From Dactylorhiza incarnata (Eukaryota; Streptophyta; Magnoliopsida; Asparagales; Orchidaceae), in contig JAWHQI010000068.1 in the NCBI GenBank assembly GCA_033032865.1, positions 5,146,001 through 5,210,000 of the forward strand: a stretch of 64,000 bases of DNA, in the 5' to 3' direction. Below the pieces are notes generated by a model that worked only from the letters and a program-made list of their open reading frames with translations, did no database searches and had not been told where the DNA came from. The stretch's first letter is position 1; the number at the start of each line of letters is the position of its first letter. The position numbers and the translations under genes were made by a program. Below, piece by piece: positions 54,895 to 64,000 of this stretch.

Positions 54895-57036
54895 TGTTGA
54901 AACCGAGACTTGCGAACAAGATATAGTCTCTGTGGAGTTCGGGGACCTCAGCTAGCCGAGGGGCGACCAATCCTTACTCCTCCCAAGGGAGAGCTCTAGG
55001 TTGAAGGTGTTGGAACTAGGAACTGGACCAAGGGCTTAGTGGGGAGGTCCCTCCACATACCCGGAAGCCCCTTAGGAACTTCCCCTCCCAAGCCACTACT
55101 AAGCTTGGGTACCACTTGAGGCTCTCCTCACCCACTAGAGAGAAAAAGTGGGGGGAGAGAGAGAGGGAGAGAGCTAGCCTAGAATGAGATCCTCCCAAAT
55201 TGTGCCCCCTTGGTCCTATTTATAGGATTTCTGAAGTTGGGCTGCGAATAACCAAAAACCGGTCCGTGAAATTACCAAAATACCCCGGACTTGGCCTACG
55301 AATAGCCAAATCCCGCCGTTCCACGGTGCTAAACGCAGTCCGAATGCCCTCCTGGGCTCGTCCCCTACTGGGCGTGGGGGCGAGAGAAGCTCGCCCCTTC
55401 CTTGGACGCGGGGGGCGAGAGGGGGGCTCGCCCCTCCTCCTCTCGCCCCTTAATGTTGGGGGCGGGGGCGAGATCACCGGGCGACGGCCCGGTCTCGCCC
55501 CCTTGCTGGGAGCGGGGGCGAGCCCCTGGGCAGCAGCCCGGGCTCGCCCCCCCCCCCCCCCCTCCCTTGGTGGGAGCGGGGGCGAGCCCCCGGGCGGCAG
55601 CCCAGGCTCGCCCCCTAGCTTGGAGCGGGGGCGTGCCCCTGGGCAGCAGCCCGGGCTCGCCCCCCTAGCTGGGAGCGGTGGCGAGCCCCTGGGTAGCGGC
55701 CCGGGCTCGCCCCCCTTGGTGAGAGCGGGGGCGAGCCCTGGGCGGCAGCCCGGGCTCGCCCCCTAGCAGGGAGCGGGGGTGAGCCCCTGGGCAGCAGCCC
55801 GGGCTCGCCCCCCTAGCTGGGATCGGGGGAGAGCCCCTGGGCAGCAGCCCGGGCTCGCCCCCCTTGGTGGGAGTGGGGGCGAGCCCCCGGGCGGCAGCCC
55901 GGGCTCGCCCCCCTAGCTGGGAGTGGGGGCGAGCCCCTGGGCAGCAGCCCGGGCTTGCCACCCTTGGTGTGAGCGGGGGCGAGCCCCCGGGCGGCAGCCC
56001 AGGCTCATCCCCCTAGCTGGGAGCGGGGGCGAGCCCCTGGGCAGCAGCCCGGGCTCGCCCCCCTTGGTGGGAGCGGGGGAGATCCCCCGGGCGGCAGCCC
56101 GGGCTCGCCCCCCTTGCTGGGAGCGGGGGCGAGCCCCTGGGCAGTAGCCCGGGCTCTCCCCCCTAGCTGGGAGCGGGGGCGAGCCCCTGGGCAGCAGCCC
56201 GGGCTCGCCCCCCTTGGTGGGAACGGGGGAGAGCCCCCGGGCGGCAGCCCGGGCTCGCCCCCCTAGCTGGGAGCAGGGGCGAGCCCCTGGTCAGCAGCCC
56301 GGGCTCACCCCCTAGCTGGGAGCGGGGGCGAGCCCCTGGGCAGCAGCCCGGGCTCGCCCCCCTTGGTGGGAGCGGGGGCGAGCCCACGGGTGGCAGCCCG
56401 GGATCGCCCCCCTAGCTGGTAGCGGGGGCGAGCCCTTGGGCAGTAGCCCGGGCTCGCCCCCCTTGGTGGGAGCGGGGGCGAGCCCCCGGGCGGCAGCCCG
56501 GGCTCGCCCCCCTAGCTGGGAGCGGGGGCGAGCCCCTGGGCAGCAGCCCGGGCTCTCCCCCCTTGGTGGGAGCGGGGGCGAGCCCCCGGGCGGCAACCCG
56601 GGCTCGCCCCCCTAGCTGGGAGCGGGGGCGAGCCCCTGGGCAGCAGCCCGGGCTCGCCCCCCTAGCTGGGAGCGGGGGCGAGCCCCTGGGCAGCAGCACG
56701 GGCTCGCCCCTCTTGGTGGGAGCGGGGGCGATCCCCCGGGCGGCAGCTCGGGCTCGCCCCCCTAGCTGGGAGCGGGGGCGAGCCCCTTGTCAGCAGCCCG
56801 GGCTCTCCCACCTAGCTGGGAGCGGGGGGAGCCCCTGGGCAGTAGCCCGGGCTCGCCCCCCTATTTGGGAGCAGGGGCGAGCCCCTGGGCAGCAGCCCGG
56901 GCTCGCCCCCCTAGTTGGGAGTGGGGGCGAGCCCCTAGGCACCTAGCTGGGAGCGGGGGCGAGCCCCTGGGCAGCAGCCCGGGCTCGCCCCCCTTGGTGG
57001 GAGCGGGGCGAGCCCCCGGGCAGCAGCCCGGGCTCG

Positions 57037-57070
<34 letters not shown>

Positions 57071-57249
57071 TTGGGGGTGGGGTCTTGTCCCTCCTCCTCT
57101 CGCTCCCCTATGTAGGCCGGGCAAGCGGGTGGCTTCCTCCCTCACCGCTCGTCCCCCTTGCCTCTACCTCCTTTCCTGCTTGGGTCGATGCTACCATGAT
57201 GCTCCAATGAGCCTTAAGGAGTATACTCGGCGAATATCGGGGTTGTACA
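54895..57249 (-). repeat. TATN 5' LTR
   Basis: The 2355-bp LTR has the same ends as 49742-51553 and the same TATA box (near 55228-55216). It is 543 bp longer than its partner, almost all of it extra copies of the 50-bp unit. Confidence 0.93.
55495..57075. repeat. 50-bp GC-rich tandem array in TATN 5' LTR
   Basis: About 30 units of the same 50-bp repeat as at 50340-51375, ending in a run of about 32 C (57038-57070). Unit variants are in a different order from the other LTR. Confidence 0.95.
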
Positions 57250-57254
57250 GTCAA
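57250..57254. other. Target site duplication of TATN, right copy (GTCAA)
   Basis: Identical to 49737-49741. Confidence 0.93.
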
Positions 57255-58345
57255 TGAGTTTGGTTCGTGCGTGGAAGGATGGATTCTTGGCTAGCTGAAT
57301 AGCCCCTTGGCTGTCACACCACAGCTTCACTGGCCCCTGCATAAACCCGAGCTCCAAACATAACCTCCGCAGCCATATGGCCTCCTTGCTCGCATGAGTA
57401 AGAGCCATGTACTCTGCCTCCGTCGACAAGAGTGCCACCACGCATTGCCTCCGACTCATCCAACTGATTGCACCTCCAAACAGTGTGAACACGTACCCAC
57501 TGGTGGATCTCATGCTATCCAGATCACCTCCCCAATCCGAGTCCACGTGCCCAACCACGTCCAGGACTCCTCCTTCACCAGCTCCTTCAAAACATAGGGA
57601 GTAATTCGAAGTACCTCAGAGATACCTGAACACATGCTTCACAGCGTTCCAGTGTTCCTTTCCTGGTGTAGCCATATACCGGCTCAACACTCCCACTGCT
57701 TGAGCAATGTCAGGGCGAGTGCAGACCATGGCGTACATCAAGCTTCCCACAACATTAGCATAAGGGACCTTCGCCATGTCCTCGACCTCATCTTGTGTCT
57801 TCTGGCTCAACTCTGCAGATAACTTGCACCCAACTGGCATTGGTGCTCCTACTGGCTTGTAGTCCATCATATTAAACTTCTTCAACATCTCCTCGATGTA
57901 CCTCTGCTGCCCCAACCAAAGCTTCTTCTTGCTTCGATCCCTGGAAATCTGCATTCCCAAGATGACACTTGCTGGCCCCAAATCCTTCATCTCAAATTTG
58001 GCTGAGAGCAGCTTCTTCACTTGTTGGATCATCCTGACACTATTGCCCACCAATAGCATATCATCTACATAAAGTGTCAGGAAGATGAAATGCTCTCCCT
58101 TTCTCTGGATGTACACACAGTGGTCTGAATTCGATCTTTCAAAACCTAACTCCAGCATGTAGGTGTCGAATTTCTGGTACCACATCCTCGGAGATTGTTT
58201 TAGTCCATACAGGGACTTCTTCAGCCTGCAGACCTGATCCTCCTTGCCCTTGGCTTCGAATACTTCCGGCTGCTTCATGTATATCTCCTCCTCTAGATCA
58301 CCGTGAAGAAACACCGTCTTCACATCCATCTACTCGATCTATAAA
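57250..58345 (-). pseudogene. TORK2 reverse transcriptase and RNase H (up to the TATN insertion)
   Basis: The minus strand covers RT from MDVKTVFLHGDLEEEIYM through LTLYVDDMLLVG to a stop after KHVFRYL near 57616. RNase H then follows (GHVDSDWGGDLD, STEAEYMALTHASKEA, WCDSQGAIQLAKN) up to FHARTKLID, where TATN begins. The TORK lineage is shown by the RT and the RNase H wording. It is well preserved apart from a few stops. Confidence 0.92.
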
Positions 58346-59520
58346 TCATGTGCTGCCGCAATAGAGAGTACCAGTCAGATCGACGTCATCTTGGCTACCG
58401 GTGAGAAGATCTCATCATAATCAACACCTTCGACCTGGGAGAATCCCTTTGCAACCAACCTTGCTATGTATTTCTCCACAGTGCCATCACCCTTCACCTT
58501 CTGCTTGAAAACCCATTTGCTTCCAATGGCCTTCCTCCCCTTTGGAAGCTTACACAGACACCAAGTCTGATTCTTCCTCAGAGACTCCAATTCATCCACC
58601 ATGGCTAGCTCCCACTGATTTGAATCAGCCCTTGATCTAGCATCTCTGGCAGTGATTAGATCTTCACCAAGCATACTCAGGCAACATTGTGCAGCCACTG
58701 CACATTGGGGATATCTCACTGGTGCCCTTCTTTCCCTTGTCAATCTCCTCAGAAGTGGAATTTCCTCAGCTTCATCTTCTGACTCATCAGCACTTCTCAC
58801 CACCTCCAAATCATCTGATTCAGAATCAGATTCAACCCCAACAGTAGTAGCTCCTTTTTCAAAACTTCCTTTCACCACCACTGTCTCTTTCTCTGCTTCT
58901 TTGGCCTTCTCAGCTTGTGTGACTGCCTGTAGACTGGTTTCATGAAACACCACATCCTTGCTAAATGTTACAGTCCTGGTCACAGGGTTCCAAAGCTTGT
59001 ACCCTTTTATGCCATCTTTGTAGCCCACAAAGATGCACTTCTCAGATTTAACATCAAGCTTCCCCATCTTCTCCTTTGGAATGTGAACATATGCATCACA
59101 CCCAAACACACGAGCATAGGCCAAATTTGGCTTTCTCTTGAAGATGGCTTCAAAGGGTGTACTTCCCTCCACAGCAGATGTAGGGGACCTGTTCTTCAGG
59201 TAGTTTGCAGTCGCCACTGCTTCAGCCTAAAACTCCTTCCCCAAACCTGCCCAACTGAGCATGCACCTGGCCTTCTCCATCAAGGTTCTATTCAGTCTCT
59301 CTGACACTCCATTCTGCTCTGGAGTGTACGGTGTGGTCTTCTGCCGTGCAATCCCCTGCTCAGTACAGTACCTCTCAAAATACATCAGAGTAGTACTCTC
59401 CTCCATTGTCAGAACGGAGGACCTTCACCTTTCTCTCCAACTGGTTCTCCACCAGGTTCATAAATTCCTTAAACCTGTCCAGAACCTCTGACTTGGACCT
59501 GAGAAAATAGATTCAGGAAT
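58346..59520 (-). pseudogene. TORK2 integrase core to RT start
   Basis: The minus strand gives integrase pieces with LRSDNGGEYY and NGVSERLNRTL, so the second Asp and the Glu of the catalytic triad survive. A frameshift near 59380 follows, and a TAG where W is expected before AEAVATANYLKN (about 59228). From 59217 to 58375 a 280-codon frame covers the integrase C-terminal part (RVFGCDAYVHIPKE, CIFVGYKDG), an acidic linker and the RT start (NQTWCLCKLPKGRKAIGSKW, GVDYDEIFSPVAKM). Further stops lie at 58375-58346. Confidence 0.9.
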
Positions 59521-59521
59521 A

Positions 59522-60626
59522 CTATGAGAGGTCATCAGTAAAGGACACATAGTACCTTACGCCGCCAAGAGATGGAGCTGGAGTTGGCCCAAACACATCA
59601 CTGTGTATCAACTCCAGCACTTTGGTTGCCCTCGTGCCCGTCCCACGAAAACTTACTCTGGTTTGTTTGCCAAGCAGGCAGTGCTCACAAAACCCAAAGC
59701 TTATGGAGCACTCCGGCAGCCCTTCTACCATCTAACCAGATGCCATGGCCGACATCTCCTTCTCACTGATATGCCCAAGCCGATGATGCCACAGCCCTGA
59801 CACCTCCTGCTGGTCAACCTCCTGGCTCTCAGAGATAAGAGCCCCACTTGGAACCACTATATCAGCAAGCAGAGTATACAGTGTTTTGTGTCTCACTCCA
59901 CTGGCAATCACCATTGCCCCTTGTCATCTTGAAAGATTGCTTGTCACAGCTGAAGTGCACTCCTACATCCGCCATGGAACCCACCGAGTTTAAATTCCTG
60001 CTCATCCCTGGAATGTGCATCACATTGGGAAGAGACCTCGTGATCCCATTAGACAACTTCAACATCACCTTGCCACGCCCAATAATCTGCACAGCAGAAT
60101 CATCACCCAGCATGACGTCTCCACCATCAAACCTCTCATACTCACAGAACCAGTGCCTATGAGGGGTCATGTGGTATGATTCTCCTGTGTCTACATACCA
60201 CAAATCAGAATCTCTCTGAGCAACGCACGCGGCAGCGATGTACATATCACCGCCGTCGCCCTCCTTCTTCATACCAGAAGTTGTCGGTGTCTCCTTGTTC
60301 TGAACGGCCACGTTCGGACATTGAGACTTCACATCACCAGTCTCATTGCACTTCCAGCACCGAACGGGCTTCTTACCCTTCTCCCTCTCCTGGATCTTAG
60401 ATCTACCTCGAGACTTATCTCGACATCCACCATGCTTGCTCTCCCTTCGTTGAGGACAGGATCTAGATACACTCAAAGCACCTTTGCTCGTCGCCTCAGA
60501 GCCTCCTCTCCTGGTCTCCTCAGATAAAAGAGCTGCACATACAGTATCATATGACAGTTCCTTGTCTCCACTCCCCCAATCATGACAAATCAGATTGTCC
60601 CATGAATGTGGCATCGAGCACAACAA
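59522..60626 (-). pseudogene. TORK2 gag zinc knuckle, protease and integrase zinc finger
   Basis: The frame 60626-59862 has the gag end with knuckle CWKCNETGDVKSQC, in which the His is replaced by Asp (60335-60333), then the protease (LWYVDTGESYHMT, VMHIPGMSRNL). One missing base in a G-run near 59915 moves translation to 59914-59522, which holds the integrase HHCC region (LWHHRLGHISEKEM, CEHCLLGKQTRVSF) and first Asp (IHSDVFGPTP), with a TAG at 59734-59732. Confidence 0.9.
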
Positions 60627-61130
60627 GGTGATGGCTCTATCCTCATCCGAGATCTTCTCACCAATAGAGATTAACTAACTCACAATGGTATTGAATTGAG
60701 TCAAGTGCTATGAAAACGAATTGCCCTCATGCATCCGAAGTTTATACCATTTCTTCCTCAATAGCAATTTGTTTACCAGGGACTTGCTCTGGTAGAGGGA
60801 TTCCAACTTATGCCACAGACTTCGTGCTGAAGTCTCCTCCATGACGTTAGTCAAGATTGAATCTGCTAGGAATAACCGGATCAGGCCCTTGGCCTTCCGA
60901 TCGGTTTTTGTCCAGGCCGCAGCCTCCGCTGCACCATCTGCAATCGTCTCTACAGATTTTCCCTTCGATGCGCTCGCATCCTTCTCTGCAACCTTAGGAA
61001 CGGGAGGATCATCTTCGATCGCCGACCATAGATCTCGATCAATCAATATATCTTCCATCTTCATCTTCCATAGATCGAATCGACTTCCGTCAAACTTCTC
61101 GATCTCGATCCGCACGCCGCCAGAACCCAT
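60627..61130 (-). pseudogene. TORK2 gag, N-terminal part
   Basis: ATG 61130-61128 is the likely start, 30 bp after the primer site. The frame gives a Tork-type gag (KFDGSRFDLWKMKMEDIL, WHKLESLYQSKSL) and is interrupted by TAG at 60710-60708 and TAG at 60677-60675. It then continues in the same frame into the zinc-knuckle part. Confidence 0.88.
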
Positions 61131-61147
61131 TTCCAGGATCAAGAACC

Positions 61148-61163
61148 TGGCTCTGATACCAAA
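61148..61163 (-). other. TORK2 primer binding site
   Basis: The minus strand reads TTTGGTATCAGAGCCA directly after the LTR end, the initiator tRNA-Met type. Confidence 0.88.
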
Positions 61164-61837
61164 TGTATAGAAATATGGTGTGCCGAGACGAGAAATTCGA
61201 AAGAAAACAAAATACAGAAAAAATGCAGAAGACACACAGATGTACAGAGGTTCACCCCAATCCGGGCTACGTCCCCTCTCCCCTTCCTTTGCTCTTGTTC
61301 TATTCACCAAGACGGATTACATCTTACAAGGTTACAAGGATCAAAACCGATCCTACCTCACCTAACCCTCTTCAGACAAGAACGAAGGAGCCGCTGCCAA
61401 GGAACCCCGCGCAAAAACATTGTTGCACTCTCTTGGGCTTAATGACCTTAACCCTAAACCAGGGTAATGCACCCTTTAAATAGGGCGCCGAACCAGGCTC
61501 AGAAGAAACAACCGCTGAGACGGTTCAATAACATCCGCTGAGATGGAACAATAACATCCGCTGAGACGGAACAATAACATCCGCTGAGACGGCAATCGCT
61601 GATACGGTTCAAGTATACCTGCTGAGACGGCATGTACACCAGGCTTTGATTGTCGAGCGCAGGCGTCAAACGTCAAATGCAGGGATCTCCCGTTCGATGA
61701 ATCCTTCTCCGTTCATCGAACGCCGTTCGACGAACCCATCTCCGTTCGTCAAGCGCAGGCGGAGTTCGACGAACTCTTCTCCGTTCATCGAACGTCGTTC
61801 GACGAACACTGACCAGAAGTGTTCCCCAACTCCAACA
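61164..61837 (-). repeat. TORK2 5' LTR
   Basis: The 674-bp partner of 48861-49534, with the same CCGCTGAGACGG cluster (61510-61632) and TTCGACGAAC cluster (61648-61805). Confidence 0.93.
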
Positions 61838-61842
61838 CAGGA
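61838..61842. other. Target site duplication of TORK2, right copy (CAGGA)
   Basis: Identical to 48856-48860. Confidence 0.93.
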
Positions 61843-62308
61843 CGCCCATATACATTGCTGCTACAGTTTCACAAAATGTTACTGAAGGGGAGATTAAAAG
61901 GTTCTACTTATAAAAAGATCTATATGAAAACTAGCTGGAAATAATTTAGTATCCACAAAAATAAAACCACTGTAGAAACAGATCACATGTACAAGCAAAT
62001 AAGTGCTTCCTTATTAACCAAGACCAAAGATTATCATCTCAGTCGTAGAATACGAGCACATGGATCGCCATCTTAACCATTTACTTGAAGCACACGGATT
62101 ACAATCTCAGCCATCCAATATGAATGCATCTCAACCGCCTAAGAAGAAGCACACGGATTCATTCATTTATTACATTTATTACAGAATAATATTCTCTCTC
62201 TCTCTCTCTCTCAATGTATCCTATATAAACACCATTTGATGTACAATGTAATTCATTCAAGGAAAACATATTTTCTCTACCACTCTAGTCTCTTCTCTAC
62301 TTCTCAAC
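61843..62308 (+). repeat. Flank of TORK2 and presumed 5' LTR of the Ale-like element
   Basis: The LTR of the next element ends at about 62306 (CTTCTCA, before the primer site), but its start cannot be fixed; TGTTACTGAAGG at 61877 is one candidate. A CT microsatellite (62192-62212) precedes a TATA box CTATATAAAC (62219-62230). Confidence 0.45.
62219..62230 (+). promoter_or_regulatory. TATA box of the Ale-like element
   Basis: CTATATAAACAC lies some 80 bp before the LTR end, at the expected place for U3/R of a short copia LTR. Confidence 0.55.
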
Positions 62309-62309
62309 T

Positions 62310-62321
62310 TGGTATCAGAGC
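62310..62321 (+). other. Ale-like element primer binding site
   Basis: TGGTATCAGAGC, the initiator tRNA-Met type, precedes the gag start by 54 bp. Confidence 0.85.
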
Positions 62322-62375
62322 GAAGGTCGCCTCTCATTATCGACGACGAAGCACTAAACCTTTTTTTCCACCACT

Positions 62376-64000
62376 ATGGTTACATCACCTTCTTCTTCCT
62401 CTTACTCTACCACCTCCACCATTTCTCCATCTCCTGCATTCACCATTCCTACAACCGCGCACCACTATTTATCTCTTAAACTTACTTCCAAAAATTTCCT
62501 ACTTTGGCGAGCACAAATCACTCCATTTCTACGTGGTCAACGCCTACTTCGCTTCGTTGATGGCTCTTTCCCTTGTCCAACTGATCCTACTGAAGCAGTC
62601 ACATGGCAAGAGCAAGACGCCCACCTTATGAGCCTTCTTATTACATCTCTCTCCGAAGAAGTGCTTCCATTAATCCTCGATCAACCGACAAGCAAAGATA
62701 TTTGGGACACCATCATCAAAAGATACGGGTCCTCCTCTGGCACTCGTCTTATGAATGTTCATACCATGCTTCAAACTCTTGAACAACAACCCGAAGAATC
62801 GATTTCAACTCTCCTACAATGTGCAAAGAGAATTGCAGATGAACTCGCTGCTGCTGGACGACCTCTTCTTCCCGAGGATTTCAATCTTCATATTTTTCGA
62901 GCCTTACGGTCAGATCTACAAGATATAGTTCCCACTTTACTATGTCAAGAAACTTCTCCCAACTTTACAGCTCTCAGTGACATCCTTGCTAGCCATGAGT
63001 TTCTCCGCTCGACAAAGAAACCAATAGTCTCCACCTCTCCGGATTCTCCTGAGGTACATCTTACTCAGCGAAATAATACATACAATGATCGTGGGCATGG
63101 TCGTGGTCGCGGACGTGGCACTCGCGGCCGTGGAGGCCGATATTTTCAACATACTGGTAGAAGTGAACTATGGTGCTCTCTTTGCAAACGAAATAATCAC
63201 TCCACTCAGAACTATTATTATCGGCATACCTCTCACCCTCATCACATCACATATCCCCACCAACCATCTCCACCCACAATCCACCACACCATCCCTTATA
63301 ACCAACCACATAACCCACCACTTTTACCCACTCCTCACCCATCCACCGCTCTCACATGGTACCCAGATACTGGCGCTTCTCATCATGTCACTCCAGATCT
63401 TCAATCATACTCCTCTTATGATGACTACACTGGCCAGGAACAAGTCCATATTGGCAATGGTAAGAGTTTCTCTATAGCCCATATTGGAAATACTCAATTC
63501 TCCTCTCCTACCTCTTCTCGTTCATTTTATTTATCCAACATCTTGCACATCCCATCTATATCTAAACGTCTTCTTTCAGTCCAAAAATTTGCTAAAGATA
63601 ATAATGTTTATTTTGAATTTCATCCTTGTCATTTTCTTGTGAAGGACAAGGACACCAAGGCAACCCTCCAGTCAGGACCGAGCAATAATGGCTTGTATCA
63701 ACTCAGTTCCGCCTCTCCCTCCCCTTCTGTTGTTATTGCCTAGCGGACTACCATGAACGGTTGGCATAGCCGCCTAGGACATCCACATGAAAAAGTTCTC
63801 CATCTTATGATGAACACCAACAAATTACCTTGCAAATCAACAACTCTGAAGTCTCTCTGTTTTGCTTGTCAATTAGGCAAATCTCATCGCTTATCTCTTC
63901 CTCTCTCACATTCTCGAAGCCTTTTTCCATTAGATCTTATTTACCGTGATGTATGGGGTCCATCCCCTACACCTTCAATAGACGGGCATCGTTATTATGT
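62376..64000 (+). pseudogene. Ale-like copia gag-protease-integrase, broken by one stop, running off the window
   Basis: ATG 62376 starts a 455-codon frame: Ser/Thr-rich N-terminus, copia gag domain (LTSKNFLLWRAQITPFLRG), basic Gly/Arg-rich stretch (GRGRGRGTRGRGG), zinc knuckle with the last Cys changed to Tyr (63213-63215, TAT), and protease (WYPDTGASHHVTPD). TAG at 63741-63743 interrupts it. The same frame then continues into the integrase zinc region (WHSRLGHPHEKV, CFACQLGKSH) and the first Asp region (RDVWGPSPTP) to the window edge. The single gag-pol frame and gag wording fit the Ale/Retrofit lineage. Confidence 0.88.

Noticed and set aside
1324..62321. TGGTATCAGAGC strings as tRNA genes
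   Set aside because: They are complementary to the tRNA 3' end only and lie beside LTR ends. No cloverleaf can be formed around them.

Overview
This window is intergenic repeat DNA from an angiosperm. Everything that can be recognised is plant LTR retrotransposon sequence, plus one CACTA-type DNA transposon end and a roughly 190 bp decayed fragment of an ABC-transporter gene. The plant assignment rests on the lineages present: Ty3/gypsy Athila and Tat with a second RNase H, Ty1/copia SIRE/Maximus with an extra env-like ORF, Tork and Ale-like, initiator-tRNA primer binding sites, and a CACTACAAG terminus. I see no intact host gene, tRNA, rRNA, CRISPR array or prokaryotic signal. Species cannot be told.

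Layout. (1) 1-1.85 kb, minus: broken gypsy gag (G1), AT-rich leader, PBS and part of a 5' LTR. (2) 1.85-8.74 kb, minus: Athila element ATH1, with 3' LTR, long noncoding 3' region and broken pol. It is cut at 8742 by (3) SIRE-1, 8.74-16.4 kb, minus: 3' LTR, an env-like gene with a 79-nt intron, and pol. (4) 16.4-17.9 kb, plus: 3' tail and LTR of another SIRE element (SIRE-2). (5) 18.7-47.2 kb: a four-level nest. The decayed Tork copia TORK1 (plus) is split by SIRE-3 (plus, 22154-45520, flanks GTGGT/GCGGT). SIRE-3 is split by Athila ATH2 (minus, 29808-43365, duplication TTAAT). ATH2 contains a truncated Tat element TAT1 (plus, 36261-42053). The TORK1 3' LTR is broken at 47246 by a CACTA end. (6) 47.2-48.9 kb: CACTA end, an ABCC-type fragment and unassigned DNA. 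(7) 48.9-61.8 kb: Tork copia TORK2 (minus, 674-bp LTRs, duplication CAGGA), whose RNase H is split by a pol-less Tat-type element, TATN (minus, 49742-57249, duplication GTCAA). (8) 61.8-64 kb, plus: an Ale-like copia that runs off the window.

How it fits together. Target duplications and reading frames that close across the insertions give a firm order of events: TORK1, then SIRE-3, then ATH2, then TAT1; and separately TORK2, then TATN. Most coding regions carry stops and frameshifts. The exception is the 1011-codon ATH2 pol, which is open but has lost its gag and protease to the TAT1 insertion and a deletion. TAT1 and TATN share LTR ends and an unusual primer site, so they look like a pol-bearing and a pol-less member of one family.

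Most unusual signals: short CpG-rich inverted-repeat motifs (TTCGTCGAACG and CTCAGCGG types) shared by LTRs of unrelated lineages, in one element even inside coding sequence; a near-perfect 34-bp palindrome in Athila LTRs; three related tandem arrays of 77, 88 and 99 bp in TATN; and a splice-restored env-like ORF.
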